The notes under the pieces were generated by a model. The model was not told the origin of the DNA. It was given only the letters and a program-made list of their open reading frames with translations, and searched no databases. The position numbers and the translations under genes were made by a program. A stretch of 64,000 nucleotides of DNA from the NCBI GenBank assembly GCA_050084985.1, contig JBITNC010000001.1, positions 188,728,001 to 188,792,000 on the forward strand. Reading direction: 5' to 3'. The DNA comes from Nageia nagi. Lineage: Eukaryota; Pinophyta. Shown here piece after piece: positions 1 to 11,559 of the stretch. Numbering within the stretch: the stretch's first letter is position 1; every line of letters begins with the position of its first letter.

Positions 1-2578
1 TGTCAAATTGGGGATAAATTGACCTTGTGGTTGATCCATTTGGTTGATATATCCTTGACTTTGACTTTGATATGATGGATGATACAAAAGAAGGAGGAGG
101 AGGAAAACTTACACCTTGATGAGGTTGATTAGCAATACCTTAAGAGATCACTTGTTGATAATTACCTTGGATTTTATTTTGATCAAGGTTATGTTGGCTT
201 GGATAAAAGGAAGAATCAATTTGGCCGACATAAGCAACTTGAGTTGGTTGATTTTGATTTTGATGTGGAACTCTCAAGGGAGAGAGGCTATGATGTAGCT
301 CTAGGCCATGAGAAACAAAAGGGTTAGATTGCACAATAAGAGGCTTTAATGAACCAAGAGGCCTAACATGTTGAATGTGATGAGGTGATGATGATCAATG
401 ATGAGGGATGAAATGTTGTGCACTTGATGAAAAGGGAGAAACACTTGATGGAAAATATGTGGTTAGTGCCAATGGAGAGATTTCTTGTTGCAAAGGTTGA
501 TACATGATTAGAGTTATTGCAATAAGAGGTGAGAGAGCAACAAAAGAAGGTTGGGGATAAAGACACAAATGACCATGAGGATGAAGGATATTTTAAGGAT
601 GAGAAGGAAGGGGAATGCTTGAATCAAAATGATGCTGAAGGAGAAAATTTTAAAGAGTGATGTCAAAGTATCTTGAACAATGGGGTCATCAACAAACTAG
701 TTCTTGATGGAATAAGGAAGATTTTGGAACAAAGGATGACACTTGATTTCATTAGCCAATTGGGAACTAAGAGGCATAGTGCCTTGATGAGAGGGAGAAG
801 GATGAGATAGGATATAATTATGAGAAGGGATAGAAACATGAGAGGGAGGGGTGGCTTTCCTAGAAAAAAATGGTTGATAAGGTGGCTCTAAGTCTAGGTC
901 TTGCTCTTGATCTTTCTCTAGTTCAATGGATCTAGGGGTGGCTACCTTGTTCACATAAGGGTCCCTATCAAATTTTCAAGGATTAAATAACTTTACAAAG
1001 AAAGGAACAAATGGAAATAACAACATTGTTGCTAATATAAATGTCCCAAAGGTACCAAATAATGGTAAGAAAATAAATACCAAGTCTATTTTTTTTATAG
1101 TGAAATGCAAAACTAATGCACAAACACCCTGTATGATAAGATAACAATGCCTATATGATGAGATGATGATTAAGATAAAAATAGTGATTTATCTTGATCT
1201 TATTGCTTCTTGTTCAATTTGGCTATTATCTTAATTAGTGATGATTGATTTTATGGTAAATTTACCTATTGATTAGTTTTCATAAGGCTTGACCTAGTCA
1301 CATGTTTAAGGGTCAAGACTCAATCTCTAGGGGAAAACCTAGGCTCAAATATGATTAAAAATAAATGATTAATTGACCAATGATATGCAAATAAATGGGT
1401 GTAATATTACACCCTTCATAAGATATGATAAGGTACTCCCACCTAAGGATGAAAATTTCATTAATGTAAGCAAAAATAAACAAGATAAGTAATCCTCAGA
1501 TGCAAATAGCAAATAAGACCTAAGCTAAATCATGAAAAAATAGGGATACAAGCCTGGGGGGATCCCACTCCAAGCTCACATTAGTTACAATACTTGTTTA
1601 CATGATTTGATCCTAACTGATATATGTAGATCAGTTAGTCATACAAATTGGTGGACTAATCAAACAATAGGTCATTCAATCATAATAGTACCCAAATATT
1701 TTTAAAGAGAAGTATAAAATGCTAAAAATAAAATAATATTATTACAAACCAAATTTGAAATGTTGGTAGTGGATCGTTGCCACCTAGTTATAGGGATGGG
1801 ACTCGATATAAAATGATAAAAAAGGATCTAAGCCTAGCTAATAGACTCAAAACTATAAGATAGAACCAATTGGTACTTCAAGACCAACTAATAATAGGTC
1901 AATTTTTTGAAAATCTACTAACAATTGGGGGTCAATGAAGTGAGAACTAGTTAGCATATTTGGACATAGATGATCATTGAAGGTCCAATCGATAAGCTAT
2001 GAAATGATTGATGGGCTAATCAATCTACTAAAGGTTGGTTAGGCTCTATAAGTTAGTCTACATGAAATTAGTTGATTATTGGATAGGAATGGGAACTTTG
2101 GACCCCCAAAATATGATTTGCCTTAACTAGAAGATGATTCCCTAAAATAATCAACATATTTTAGTGATGAGAAATGATGGAATCCAAGTTGAGCTCAATG
2201 GACCAAGGGAGGTCCCACCATGATCATCATCTTGTGATGCATCCAAAATGGCTAGCCCACTCATGGTAAGGAGGGATGAGGACCAATGCTACAACACCAA
2301 TGCTAAAGGGGGGATTTTACTTGCCAAGATGATGATGGTGCTGATATGCTAGACTTGCAAGAAGACAAATGTTAGTGGGAGCCTTAACACTCTAGTTCCT
2401 TAGTACACTAGAGTGTCCTCAAAGAGAGGTGTTAAACCTCCTTGATGGAATGTAGGCCCCTTTACCATAATCAAATTGGTGATATAAAATAAGAGAATTC
2501 CTACAATGTAATGTGATATGCTCATGTTATGCTAAGACAATGATAAGATGATAAGAACAAGATAAACTACCATGAATC
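1..2578. other. No gene recognised; degenerate DNA
   Basis: AT-rich sequence with no domain I can name. On the minus strand 140-954 holds short open stretches rich in Gln, Ser, Pro and Asn (140-334, 363-566, 697-954). They could be remnants of a retroelement gag, but nothing diagnostic is present. The rest (955-2578) shows no LTR ends, primer sites or long frames. It is the left flank of the C2 Copia element. A distant stylistic resemblance between about 1620-2100 and 8820-8990 may mark the two sides of the pre-insertion locus; I could not align them convincingly. Confidence 0.3.
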
Positions 2579-3078
2579 TATTAGAGTTGAACTATAACAT
2601 AAACAAATTTATATCCTCTAGATCACATGTAATCTCATAAATCACATCTAACAAACTCACAAAGCAATCTCACAAAGATAACATAAAATATAAGTGGTTC
2701 CTCTAACTAGGAGTACATCCACTAACTAGTTCTCACTTCATTCACAAACATGCATCTCTTACAATTCTCTTATTCTCATCTTCTAAACACTATTCTCTAG
2801 CATAATTTTACTTCACAAATTGGTGTTTGATCCAAAGAGAGATTCTTCTATTTATAGGCCAAAATTCCTCTTTGGATCACCCTTTTATCCAATCTACAAA
2901 GGCATGACATGCACTCCTTTTTACCCAAGGGGCATGCTCATGACATGGAGTGTAGGACAAGTTACATTATCATATTCACTTAAACACTTAAGGTATAAAA
3001 TGATACCCTTAATTATTAGTGAACTTACATAGAATATTATTAAATAACCTTTACAATAATGCATTATACATTCCAACA
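2579..3078 (-). repeat. 3' LTR of C2
   Basis: About 500 bp, matching 7816-8321 along its length. On the minus strand it starts TGTTGGAATG next to the polypurine tract. A TATA-like TATAAATA on the minus strand is at 2849-2856. The short open frame at 2820-3032 lies wholly inside the LTR, has a counterpart in the other LTR, and is not a gene. Confidence 0.85.
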
Positions 3079-3089
3079 CTCCCCCTCAA
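3079..3089 (-). other. Polypurine tract of C2
   Basis: The minus strand reads TTGAGGGGGAG immediately before the LTR's TGTTGG. C1 has the equivalent AAGGGGGAG directly before its 3' LTR, and the approximately 20 bases upstream are nearly the same in both. This is the expected plus-strand priming site and fixes both orientation and LTR edge. Confidence 0.8.
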
Positions 3090-3788
3090 TGTAATATTGG
3101 GATAGAGGGAATAAAAGAGAAGAAAGAGATAAAGTAAGAGAGTTCTCCTCCAAATACATACAATGAAAATGAAATATTTTTACATATTTATGAAGTAAGA
3201 AATATCTATTTTGAGACTCACTACTTTGCCAAATACAATCATTAACCATAACTAGTTTCAATGTACATGAAGTAGTCCTCCAACTGAAAGTCATGAAGAG
3301 TCTCCAAGAGCTTGCATACCTAAAGTAAGTAACATGCAATCTTAAAGGAACTTGCAAGTCATAAGTAGCTCGAATAACAAGATCAGTTAGATGCAACATA
3401 TTCATATCAATAAGGATATATGAATCACACAAATGCCATCATGAACTGATCAATGGTGCACTATAAGTCATCACAAAGATGCCAAGCCAAAACTCATAGT
3501 ACCTATTGTATATAAAACATGTATTGATTATCATTACAAAATAAAGCATGCACATATGAGTTCCTCACATATGGATAACTGAATAGTGTCAAAAGACACA
3601 TAAGAGTTACTCACACATGGATAATTGAATAGTACAAGATTGGTTAATATTTTTACTTGAAATTTTTTATAAAATAAGTTCCTCATGTAGAGAGAACTTA
3701 CCACGAAGTTGTATAACAAAATCAACACTACACAGCATAAAATCTCCTTAAAGTTTAAGTTGTCATCACAAACATGAATTCAACATAA
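3090..3788 (-). other. C2 3' untranslated region with a hairpin remnant
   Basis: Non-coding and homologous to C1 3' sequence (about 22400-23400). At 3676-3699 the sequence keeps the hairpin seen in C1's 3' repeats: arms AAGTTC and GAACTT around a loop close to CTCTACATGA on the minus strand. Further degenerate copies lie at 3540-3640. The short open frames at 3064-3432 and 3534-3728 fall in this untranslated DNA and are not considered genes. Confidence 0.6.
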
Positions 3789-5258
3789 GAATTCAAACTT
3801 TCCACATGTTCTTGGTATTTCATGACTTGAATGCTCTTGTGGTTAAGGTGTCCTAAACATTGGTGCTAAAGATTGCCTCTAGAACACACATTTATAGCAA
3901 AACACATCTTTGTTAGAACTTGATCCACAATGTAAAGATCATCTTTTATTGATCATTTAACCAACATGGCAAGTCCTTTCTTGATGCACCAAGATTGAGA
4001 ATCAAACTCAAAAAGTACCCTTTTTAGCAATTTGGATCATGGAGAGAAGGCTCATCCTAAGCTTAGGAACATAGAGTACATTATCAAGAACCTTCCCATG
4101 AATCAACACACTCCCAATTCCTTGGACTTCAAGAGTAGAGTTATCACCTATCATAATCATATCTTTTTTATACTTGTAAAAGTTTTCAAACTTTTTCTTT
4201 TCAAAGCATAGGTGATTAGTGCAACCAAAGTCAACAATCCAATTAGATGAAAAAGTGTGATACATGGAGTAGAGCACCGTAATAAAACCAACTTGAATAT
4301 TCTTCTTTTCTTTGAAGTTATTTACATTTCTATTACCTTTGTTCTTTTATTCTATTTTCTTTTTGTAGCAATCAACTTCTTTGTGACCATATATGCCACA
4401 ATAGTTACAATTACCATCAAATTTTTCCTTAGGATATGGATTGTTTACTTTGCCTTCTCCATCTCTTTGCTTGAAGTGGTTGTTGTTTTTATTATTCCTA
4501 TTGTTGTTATTCCTATTGTTACCATTATTCCTACTACTATTATTTCTATTGCCTCTTTTTTCAAACCTTTTGGAGGAAGAAGGATAATATTTCTTTTGAT
4601 GGTTAAACTTCTTCTTGAAAAGAGTTTTGGTTGCTCCAAGAGCAATGTTATTATCTTTAGAAGAAGAAATCAACACCTTTTTGTTATGTGTTTTCTCATG
4701 CTTCAAAAAGAGCCTAGAAAGGTTCTCAAGGGAGAAGACTTCTTCATCATCATCAAGCCTTGTTTCCATAACTGTCATAAAATTTCTAAACTTTGAAGAA
4801 AGGATTTAAAGAATGATGAAGATCATGAACTCATCATTGATCTAATTGCACCCATAAGCAATAAGTTGGGTCCTTAGATCAATAATTTTGTTCAAGTAGA
4901 TAGCCACATTTTCATCTTTCCTTTGATGAGATTGAAGCAAATTTTAGAGAATGGTAAATCTTCTTGAAAACTTTGAATCAAGGTAAATTTGCTTAAGCTT
5001 ATCCCAAGCTTCCTTTATCAAGGTTGAAGAGGAAATAATCAGGAGCACATCATCTAAAATTTCATGAAAGATCATGGAGGTTGCTAACTCATTCTTCATG
5101 TTGTAAGCCTCTAGTGCCTTCTCATCTATAGGAGGTACAAGGTTCTCATTCACTATTTACCAAAGCTTCCCTACTTGCAATTCAACTCTCATCCATGGTT
5201 CCCAAATTTCAAAGTTGAAACCATCAAGAATGTATTTTTGTAAAAAAGAATCTCCCAT
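3789..5258 (-). pseudogene. Copia gag-protease remnant (C2)
   Basis: Starts at an ATG at 5258 whose product aligns with the N-terminus of the C1 polyprotein (shared ILDG and WEP motifs). It continues through the gag helical region (5153-4944), an Asn-rich linker and a zinc knuckle CNYCGIYGHKEVDC (C-X2-C-X4-H-X4-C) near 4390. The protease follows at 4277-4008, where the catalytic D-S-G reads D-F-G, which should abolish activity. The frame then enters the GAG-pre-integrase zinc region (GHLNHKSI) and ends at a junction flanked by two GAATTC copies (3776-3781 and 3789-3794). Beyond it lies 3' UTR. Several stops and frameshifts are present. Confidence 0.85.
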
Positions 5259-7815
5259 TTGATACACAAGAATTTGAAAAATAATAAGCATGTGGTTCAA
5301 CAAATAACATTATATGTTAAGTTTTACATGTTACATTTAATTAACAAAGACATGATTAATTTGATTCACAAGTGCAAATATTTTACAACTCAATATACAT
5401 TTCATGTACCCAAATACTTTTTTCATCACCAAGAACCGTAGATGTAGAGTGATATTATTGAGGCTTATTTTTTTGTCTAAAATTAGGCCTTCACTTGGAT
5501 GCCCACACAAGAGGAGCCCAAGTACTACCAATCCTCAACCAGTTCATCTTGGTCAATATTATACTCTCACAAGGAGAAGGACCTACTATTTTTCAAGGTT
5601 ATGACATATATTGGATTAACCAAATTATTAATCTTGATTAGGTTTCAAGTTGTTCTCTTAGGTTATCAAGATAATCCCTAAATGGACATGTGGACATATG
5701 GTTTCACTACACACATACCTTTACACCTAATGGAGTTATGTCCAAACCAAGAGAGGACTTAGGGGCAATTGAGAAGTATATACTTTTCACCATTTGGATA
5801 ATCAAAATTAAAGGCTCTAGTATACCTGTCCTCACCTCATGGCTCCTCAAACAAGTCATGTTGCAAAATATACATGCAAATGTATTCATTTTAGGGGGTT
5901 GCTCATATCAATATTTACATTTTTTATTTGCATAAGCAAATAAAATAAAAAGTGAAACACAAAGTAAAGAGCATAAGTAAAACATCATTCATTCAAAAAT
6001 TTGAAACCTAAGTGTCCAATGGGTTTTGTTTACCAACCCCTAAAGGACATATTTACATTATTCCTAATTTTACACAAGTCTATTTTGCATAAAGAAGTAA
6101 ATTGCATCATAACTTAAGAAATTAAGTACTAAACATAAGTACTAAGCATGCTTTTAACTTTTAAGTAGTAAGCATTAACTTAAAAAATTTAAGCTCTAAG
6201 CATGTATCATTAACTTAACATTTAAGTACTAAACATGCATCCTTTCCTACATAAGAACTAGTCCATTCATAAAGGCTTTTAAAGCAAACATTTAAGAGGC
6301 ATAAGAATGAATTATTTCCTTAATTTGCAGAAGTCTATCTATCACTTTGCAATATAAATAATTAGCATGCATTTTAAAATTAAGAAGTATGCATCATTAT
6401 ATTAATTTGCATAAGTTAACTTTGTATAAACATGCATCATTTCCAAGTTTACACAAGTTTATTAACTTGCATAAAAAAATGAATGCTTAGAGAGGTATCA
6501 AAAAATTTCTCCCCCTAATGTTTGCTTAAAAAAATTAGGCAATATGATCCCTTCAATAAATACTTAGGTAAAAAGAAGTTAATTTTTACCTTAGTAAAAA
6601 AAAATTATCATTTTGCCTACGCAAATTATGAAGGTAAAAGTTTATACTTCTAAGTAAAAAAATCCATTTTCACTTAAAAAATAAACATATTGCCACATTT
6701 TCTAAAAATAGGAGAGCTAGAATGAGTAATGATGACAATTTTACTCATTATGAATTTTAGGCCATCAACTTACTATAAAGTAAAGCAATTCATCATTACA
6801 ATGCTTGAAATGTGGAGTATAAGTGCTTTTAAGTGCATTTAATAGAAAGAAATGGCTTGCAAGTAAGCAAAAAATATTAAATGCATACCAAAAGGAGTAA
6901 ACATTTGCTTCTAGGTGCAAATGTCTTGAAAGTAAACACAAAATATTAAATTCTCACCAATTAAAGGAGTCAAAAAAGTGCATGAAGGATAGGAAAAAAG
7001 TTTAAAAAAAATTTAAGACTAGATTGAGTAAAAAGGGTGAGTAATGGACGATGAGGCTGTGCATATCTCTTTCTTTTGACTAGGTTTTTTAGAGAATGAA
7101 AGGGTTGTAATGTAATGAGAAATGGTGTGGTATGGTGCAGATACAATATGCAGGACTTAGAGAGAGAACCATAGAGGAAAGGTCGCATGAGAGGGAGAAG
7201 CATAGGTGGGCACTAGTAGAAGGGGCTCGGGGAGTATGCCCACTTAGAGATTGTGTCAAAGAAGGGGAAAAATAAGATGGAGACCACCCCTCCCAATACT
7301 GTCATCCAAAAAAATTGTGAAAGAGAGGAGATTGAGCATGCAAGGGAAAAAAAAGGAATCTCATAGGAGACTACTCACAAGACAAAGAGCAGTTGAGAGA
7401 GAAGGGTGGTGAGAGGTTCACAATGATGTGAAGGGGTCCAAACTCCTTCTAAATAAACCCACAATAGGGAGGCAATAGGAGGAGTGATAGAGGTCATGAA
7501 GGGGCCAATGATAGATTGGAAGTGGCCACGAGGAGGTGAAGGCTAGCAGCTAGGTTAGAAGCTTAGAGAAAAAAAATGTAGGCAGCTAGCAAAGGAAAAA
7601 CATTTACCCTCAATAAAATACTTGTATATATTTTTTAATAAAAAAAATTGAATTATTTTATTCAATATATATATATTAAAAAATAACTAAATAATAATTC
7701 TATAAAATAATAATCTTTTCATTTTACAAGATTATAGTAACATAGAGATTAGTATATAAATTTTGCTAGTTCTAAGTATATTAAAAAAATGAACTAATAT
7801 ATAACACTAGAAATT
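5259..7815 (-). other. C2 5' leader, non-coding
   Basis: About 2.5 kb between gag and the 5' LTR. Blocks are homologous to C1's long leader in reverse: 5480-5590 to about 18220-18330, and 5690-5770 to about 18040-18130. The AAGTACTAAGCATGC-rich stretch at 6060-6480 parallels C1's 78-bp repeats, and a purine-rich block at 7000-7560 parallels C1's pyrimidine-rich block. No primer binding site is visible next to the LTR at 7816, so this end is eroded. No protein-coding gene seen. Confidence 0.65.
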
Positions 7816-8321
7816 TGTGAGAATTGAACTATAACAAGAATAATCCTAAACAACAAAGATCACATGAAAGCTCTCAAATTCACATCTAACAAACTCACAC
7901 ATAAGATAATCTCACAAAGTAACTCAAGATATAAAGTGGTTCCTCCAACTAGGAGTACATCCACTAACTAGATCTTTACTTCAATCACAAATACAACTCT
8001 CTTACAATCCTTCTAATCTCAACTCTTACACTTCTATCCTATAGCATAAATTTACTTCACAATTGATGTATGATCACAAAGAGGGAGCCTTCTATTTATA
8101 GGTCAAAATCCCTCTTTGGATCACCCTTTTATCCAATGTACAAAACCATGACATGCACATCCTTTTACCCAAGGGGCATGCTCATGACATGGAGTGTAGG
8201 ACAAGTTACATTATCATATTCACTTAAATACTTAAGGTATCAAATGATACTCTTAAGTATTAGTGAATTTACATAGAAGATTTAATACAACCTTTACAAT
8301 AATGCATTATACATTCCAACA
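7816..8321 (-). repeat. 5' LTR of C2
   Basis: 506 bp, TGTGAG...CCAACA on the plus strand, matching 2579-3078. It carries the same minus-strand TATAAATA at 8093-8100. The small open frame 8070-8276 is the LTR counterpart of 2820-3032 and is not a gene. Confidence 0.85.
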
Positions 8322-8656
8322 AAATTAGAGTTAATATTACACAAACTTGTATACTATCTCCTATTTTAATTAAAAAATAGCAATTTTTGAAAGACAACAA
8401 AAATTGCAAGTAACATAGGTGGTTAGTATAAAAAATAATGTGCTAGCCATATTAAAAAAAAAAGGAACTAACATATAGAAAAAAATATGTTAGTAGCATA
8501 ATGCAATAATCCAACATAATAAAGGAAGGATGTTTTTACATTCACAATACTTTTACATCAACAAAGAAGTGTAGGATGAGGAATGAAGACCTCCAATATG
8601 AAGAGCTTCCACACCAAGGATATGAAGAGGAGCTTTCAAGGAGCTCTAATTCCAAT
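8322..8656 (-). other. Copia leader-like segment next to a partial LTR
   Basis: On the minus strand, just inside the LTR fragment at 8657, the sequence resembles the first part of C1's leader, including a degenerate primer-site region and a GTGTGGAAGCTC-like block. About 8411-8480 also resembles 7738-7810, just inside the C2 5' LTR. This suggests C2 lies beside, or inside the leader of, an older related element. Confidence 0.45.
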
Positions 8657-8797
8657 TGTGAGAGTTGAACTATAACATAAACAATTCTATATTCTCAAGA
8701 TCATATGTAAGCTCACAAATCACATCTAACAAACTCACAATGCAATCTCATAAAGATAACACAAAATATAAGTGGTTCCTCCAACTAGGAGTACATC
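8657..8797 (-). repeat. Third, truncated copy of the C2-type LTR
   Basis: 141 bp closely matching the left part of the C2 LTRs (TGTGAGAGTTGAACTATAAC onward). The match stops abruptly after GTACATC at 8797, where unrelated sequence begins. It carries only the terminal portion of the LTR. Confidence 0.75.
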
Positions 8798-9474
8798 AAA
8801 TAACAGAAATTAGATTTATAGTTTGAACATCAGATTGGTGGGTTGGTTGACTAGCCGATAGGCCAGTTAGGCAACTAATGGGTCGATCCTAAATCTGACT
8901 CATAAAGTTAAGAATGGATATGAAAGAGTGATAAGATGAAAGTGCCAAGACACAAAATGATTAGGGATGAAAGGGATATTTTGAGGTGCTTACAAATTCA
9001 TAAGTCTATGAAGAACAAAAATTAGGGCTTTTGTTATATTAAATTTGTAGTGTTTAATTATGCTTAGAAATTATGATTTTAGGGTGTAATACGAAATTGA
9101 AGTTAAAACAAAATTAGGGCCTTGTAAATGCAATACTTGTAGAATGAATTCATGAGGTTATGAAGAGCATAAACTAGGTTTTTGATTTAAATAATTTATA
9201 GTACATAATGGTGATTGGAATTTAAGAGTTAGTAGATTGGAAAAAGCTTCAAATCTTGATATATGCTTTTATGCCTAAAGTTTTGTTAATACATAATCCA
9301 TATAATTGTTAATGGTAAAGTAATAAACCCGTTGATATATATTTCATTAAAAACAAGTTAACTTGTAAGCTTATGTCTTTTTTTCTCAATGTTGTGTGAT
9401 TATATTCTCTTTTACTACCATAATTGAAATCTCAACTATTATATTATATATATGATTTCTTAAATCAAGGAGTT
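8798..9474. other. No feature recognised
   Basis: AT-rich, no open frame of note, no LTR boundary and no RNA gene seen. It lies between the C2-type LTR fragment and the 3' LTR of G0. Confidence 0.4.
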
Positions 9475-9865
9475 TGTTAGGAACTTGCAAGTTCCTAAAT
9501 GGGATTTGAATAGAATAATAGTAAATACGAACTGAAGGAACAACTCAATCTCATAATCACTAGCAATACAAACTTGAATGTAATAATATAGTAACAAATT
9601 GGTATTACTAAAAGCCAAAATGAATAATTGGCCACTTTGAGGGGGATACCTCCTTTACAACTCAAACAATATATTTTCCAAGATGATTACTATTTTCTTC
9701 TCAAAAAGTATTTATAGTCTACCTACTCTAACCCTAATCAATCATTCAATACAATATGGTGATTTGTCTTACAAATATGTTAGCCCCTTACATTTAATAA
9801 AATCCTATAGTCTAATTAATAAACTACTATCATATAAGTAAATGTTAAGATGTGGGATCCTAACA
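9475..9865 (-). repeat. 3' LTR of G0
   Basis: 391 bp, TGTTAG...CTAACA. The minus strand carries TATAAATA (9709-9716). A perfect 16-bp palindrome GGAACTTGCAAGTTCC (9480-9495) sits 5 bp inside the outer end. On the minus strand the LTR is preceded by the purine-rich AAGAGGGTTGGCA, a plausible polypurine tract. The 5' LTR is outside the window, so divergence and TSD cannot be read. Confidence 0.75.
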
Positions 9866-10395
9866 TGCCAACCCTCTTAAGAGACAACTTTCTCCTCAAA
9901 GATAAAAATTAGGAAATTGTTTCTATAGCTCATGGAGAGTCTCCCATGTTGCATCTTTAGTAGCTAAGCCATGCCACTGGATAAGGAATTTAGTAATAAT
10001 GGAGTTGTGGAGCTAGCATGTGCATCAATCTAGAATGACCTTAGGTTCAACCATGATAGATCCTTCCTTAATGAATTCTGGTAATTTATTCTAGACTATG
10101 GTTTTGGAGCTATGTACTTGTTAAGGAATGAGACCTTAAAAATAGGATGAATTTTGGATGATGCTAAAAGTACCAAATTGTATGCTGTAGGGCTAATACA
10201 TTGGAGTATCTTATAAGGTCCATAAAATCATGGGGCCATTTTCTAGGAATCTTTTAGTTTAAGAGATGTTTTTTGGTATGGTTGAACTCTCAAGAAGACA
10301 ATGTCGCATTCCTTGAACTATAGCTTGACCCATTGTTGATTAACTTGTTGTTTGATTCGATATTAGGCCATTTGAAGATTTTCTTGAAGGATGGG
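9866..10395 (-). pseudogene. G0 integrase C-terminus and chromodomain
   Basis: Translating the minus strand from 10395 gives the chromovirus integrase C-terminal signature: a 'LQENLQMA' helix, then the 'FLRVQPYQKTSLK' and 'FYGPYKILQ' blocks, then 'IHPIFKVSFL'. A chromodomain follows in a shifted frame near 9900-9995 (ITKFLIQWHGL, then DATWE). Several stops, including TAG and TGA codons, and at least one frameshift show it is dead. In live chromoviruses the chromodomain is thought to steer integration toward heterochromatin. Confidence 0.85.
10391..10395. repeat. Target site duplication of G1, left copy
   Basis: ATGGG directly before the LTR's TGTTGATT. The right copy is at 61773-61777. Confidence 0.9.
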
Positions 10396-11559
10396 TGTTG
10401 ATTAGGATTGTGTAATATATGCACCATGAATAATCTCAACCAAAGTAAATCAAGAATAGACTATGGTGACAGTCTGATCTCCGAAGAAGGTCGGTTCCTT
10501 ATCTATTGGGTATAAGAGAAGTAACATGAAAGAAAATAAAAGGAGTAGAGTGTGAAGAATTTAAGCAAAGGGCTTAGGGTAACAAGAGAGAAAGTAAAGG
10601 TGAATCACTAGTTCAGTGTAGGCTTTCACAGGGTGTGAAACCTTGGCCTGAATCTAGTGTAGTAGCTACAGTACAAGCTCTCACTCTCTAGTAGTTTCCC
10701 AGCTTTACTCTACCATGTATGCAGACACAGTTATGCTAACAGCTCATAATTATCATCCAAGAAACATGCTAAGCTACCATAATGTAACCTAATTAAGAAT
10801 AACAATTACAAGTGCTAGATAAGAAAGGTCAAGATGATATCATATTACTGATAAAAATTATCGGTCTTAGAGAACAAATGTAAAGAGCAAAACTAGGGCT
10901 TTCGACCCTTCTTCACTTTATTTTCATACACTTATACTGAAAAAATAATAGTTACAAGAAAATGAAAATAGAATGGTTACAAAAAAATGGCCTCAAGATT
11001 TTGGCCACTTCTAACTATCATCATCTATATATGCCACTTGTCCGAATGTTACAAAACTAAGAAGGTCATGGAAGGTAATGTCTTCTCAAAACTAAGATTC
11101 TACCTTTCGTAGGTATCACATCCTCTAGGATCTATTTCTTGCCAAAAATGTGACTATCTTTTCCTCTATGATGTCATCATTTTATTTTGGAACACTTTTC
11201 TTTTGGAACACTTAATTTACGGACTCTAGCTCTTTAATTATCTCTTACTGACCTCACCTCCTTCGGAACCTAGTTTTTTCCAAAACTACGATTATCCTTT
11301 CTTCCATGACATCATCATTTCACTCTGGTGCACTTTATTCACTGACTCTAACTTTTCAATTACCCCTTGCTGACCTCACCATCTCTGAAACCTGATCTTT
11401 ACCAAAATTGTGACTATCCTTTCTTTCATGATGTCATCATTTCACTCTGGCATGCTTTATTTGCTTCAAAAAAACTCTCGAGGATCTTAAAATGAACTCA
11501 TGATTGAAAGTAAAGTAAACTGGGGCTTTATTAAATAATTTATTATGTATAGATATACA
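10396..11559 (-). repeat. 3' LTR of G1 (complete)
   Basis: 1164 bp, TGTTGATTAGG...GATATACA. The first 328 bp match 30784-31111 without indels, and the last 64 bp match 61709-61772. The minus-strand TATA candidate GCATATATAG is at 11025-11033, placing the tandem repeats at 11139-11464 upstream of it in U3. This is the only complete copy of the LTR in the window. Confidence 0.88.
11139..11464 (-). repeat. U3 tandem repeats in G1 LTR with bZIP-like palindromes
   Basis: Two and a half imperfect direct repeats: about 11139-11277, 11278-11400 and 11401-11464. Each carries the block CTATGATGTCATCATTT or a near variant (around 11168, 11306 and 11429). Its core ATGATGTCATCAT is a palindrome containing TGATGTCA, which resembles a bZIP/CRE-type site. 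Repeated U3 blocks upstream of TATA often act as enhancers in retrotransposons; activity here is inference. Confidence 0.7.

Larger units (their letters stand above)
2579..8321 (-). mobile_element. C2: internally deleted Copia LTR retrotransposon
   Basis: Two related LTRs (2579-3078 and 7816-8321) flank an interior that reads on the minus strand as leader, gag, protease, the start of the integrase zinc region, then directly the 3' untranslated region. Gag, protease, 3' region and leader all resemble the intact element C1 in this window, so C2 is a diverged member of the same lineage. Integrase core, RT and RNase H are absent, so it cannot move by itself. The outer flanks (GAATC at 2574-2578, AAATT at 8322-8326) match at only 3 of 5 positions, so a target duplication is not secure. 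The left LTR begins TA instead of TG. Confidence 0.85.
9475..10395 (-). mobile_element. G0 (left part): 3' end of a chromovirus Gypsy element
   Basis: The minus strand holds the C-terminal integrase region, a chromodomain and the 3' LTR of a Ty3/Gypsy chromovirus. The remainder (integrase core, RNase H, RT) lies at 61773-64000, beyond the G1 insertion. The 5-bp repeat ATGGG at 10391-10395 and 61773-61777 is the G1 target duplication. With one copy removed, the integrase frame runs across the site without interruption, which shows the two halves belong together. Confidence 0.9.

Noticed and set aside
1-2578. Host gene fragments
   Set aside because: Short Gln/Ser/Pro-rich frames only; no splice-consistent exons or domain motifs.
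2820-3032. Small open frame, with a matching one at 8070-8276
   Set aside because: Both lie in C2 LTRs over the TATA/U3 region; their similarity is that of the LTRs, with no protein family.
4257-4796. Plus-strand ORF of 179 codons
   Set aside because: It is antisense to the C2 gag zinc-knuckle region; the minus strand gives the recognisable protein, and the plus product is hydrophobic low complexity from Asn-rich codons.
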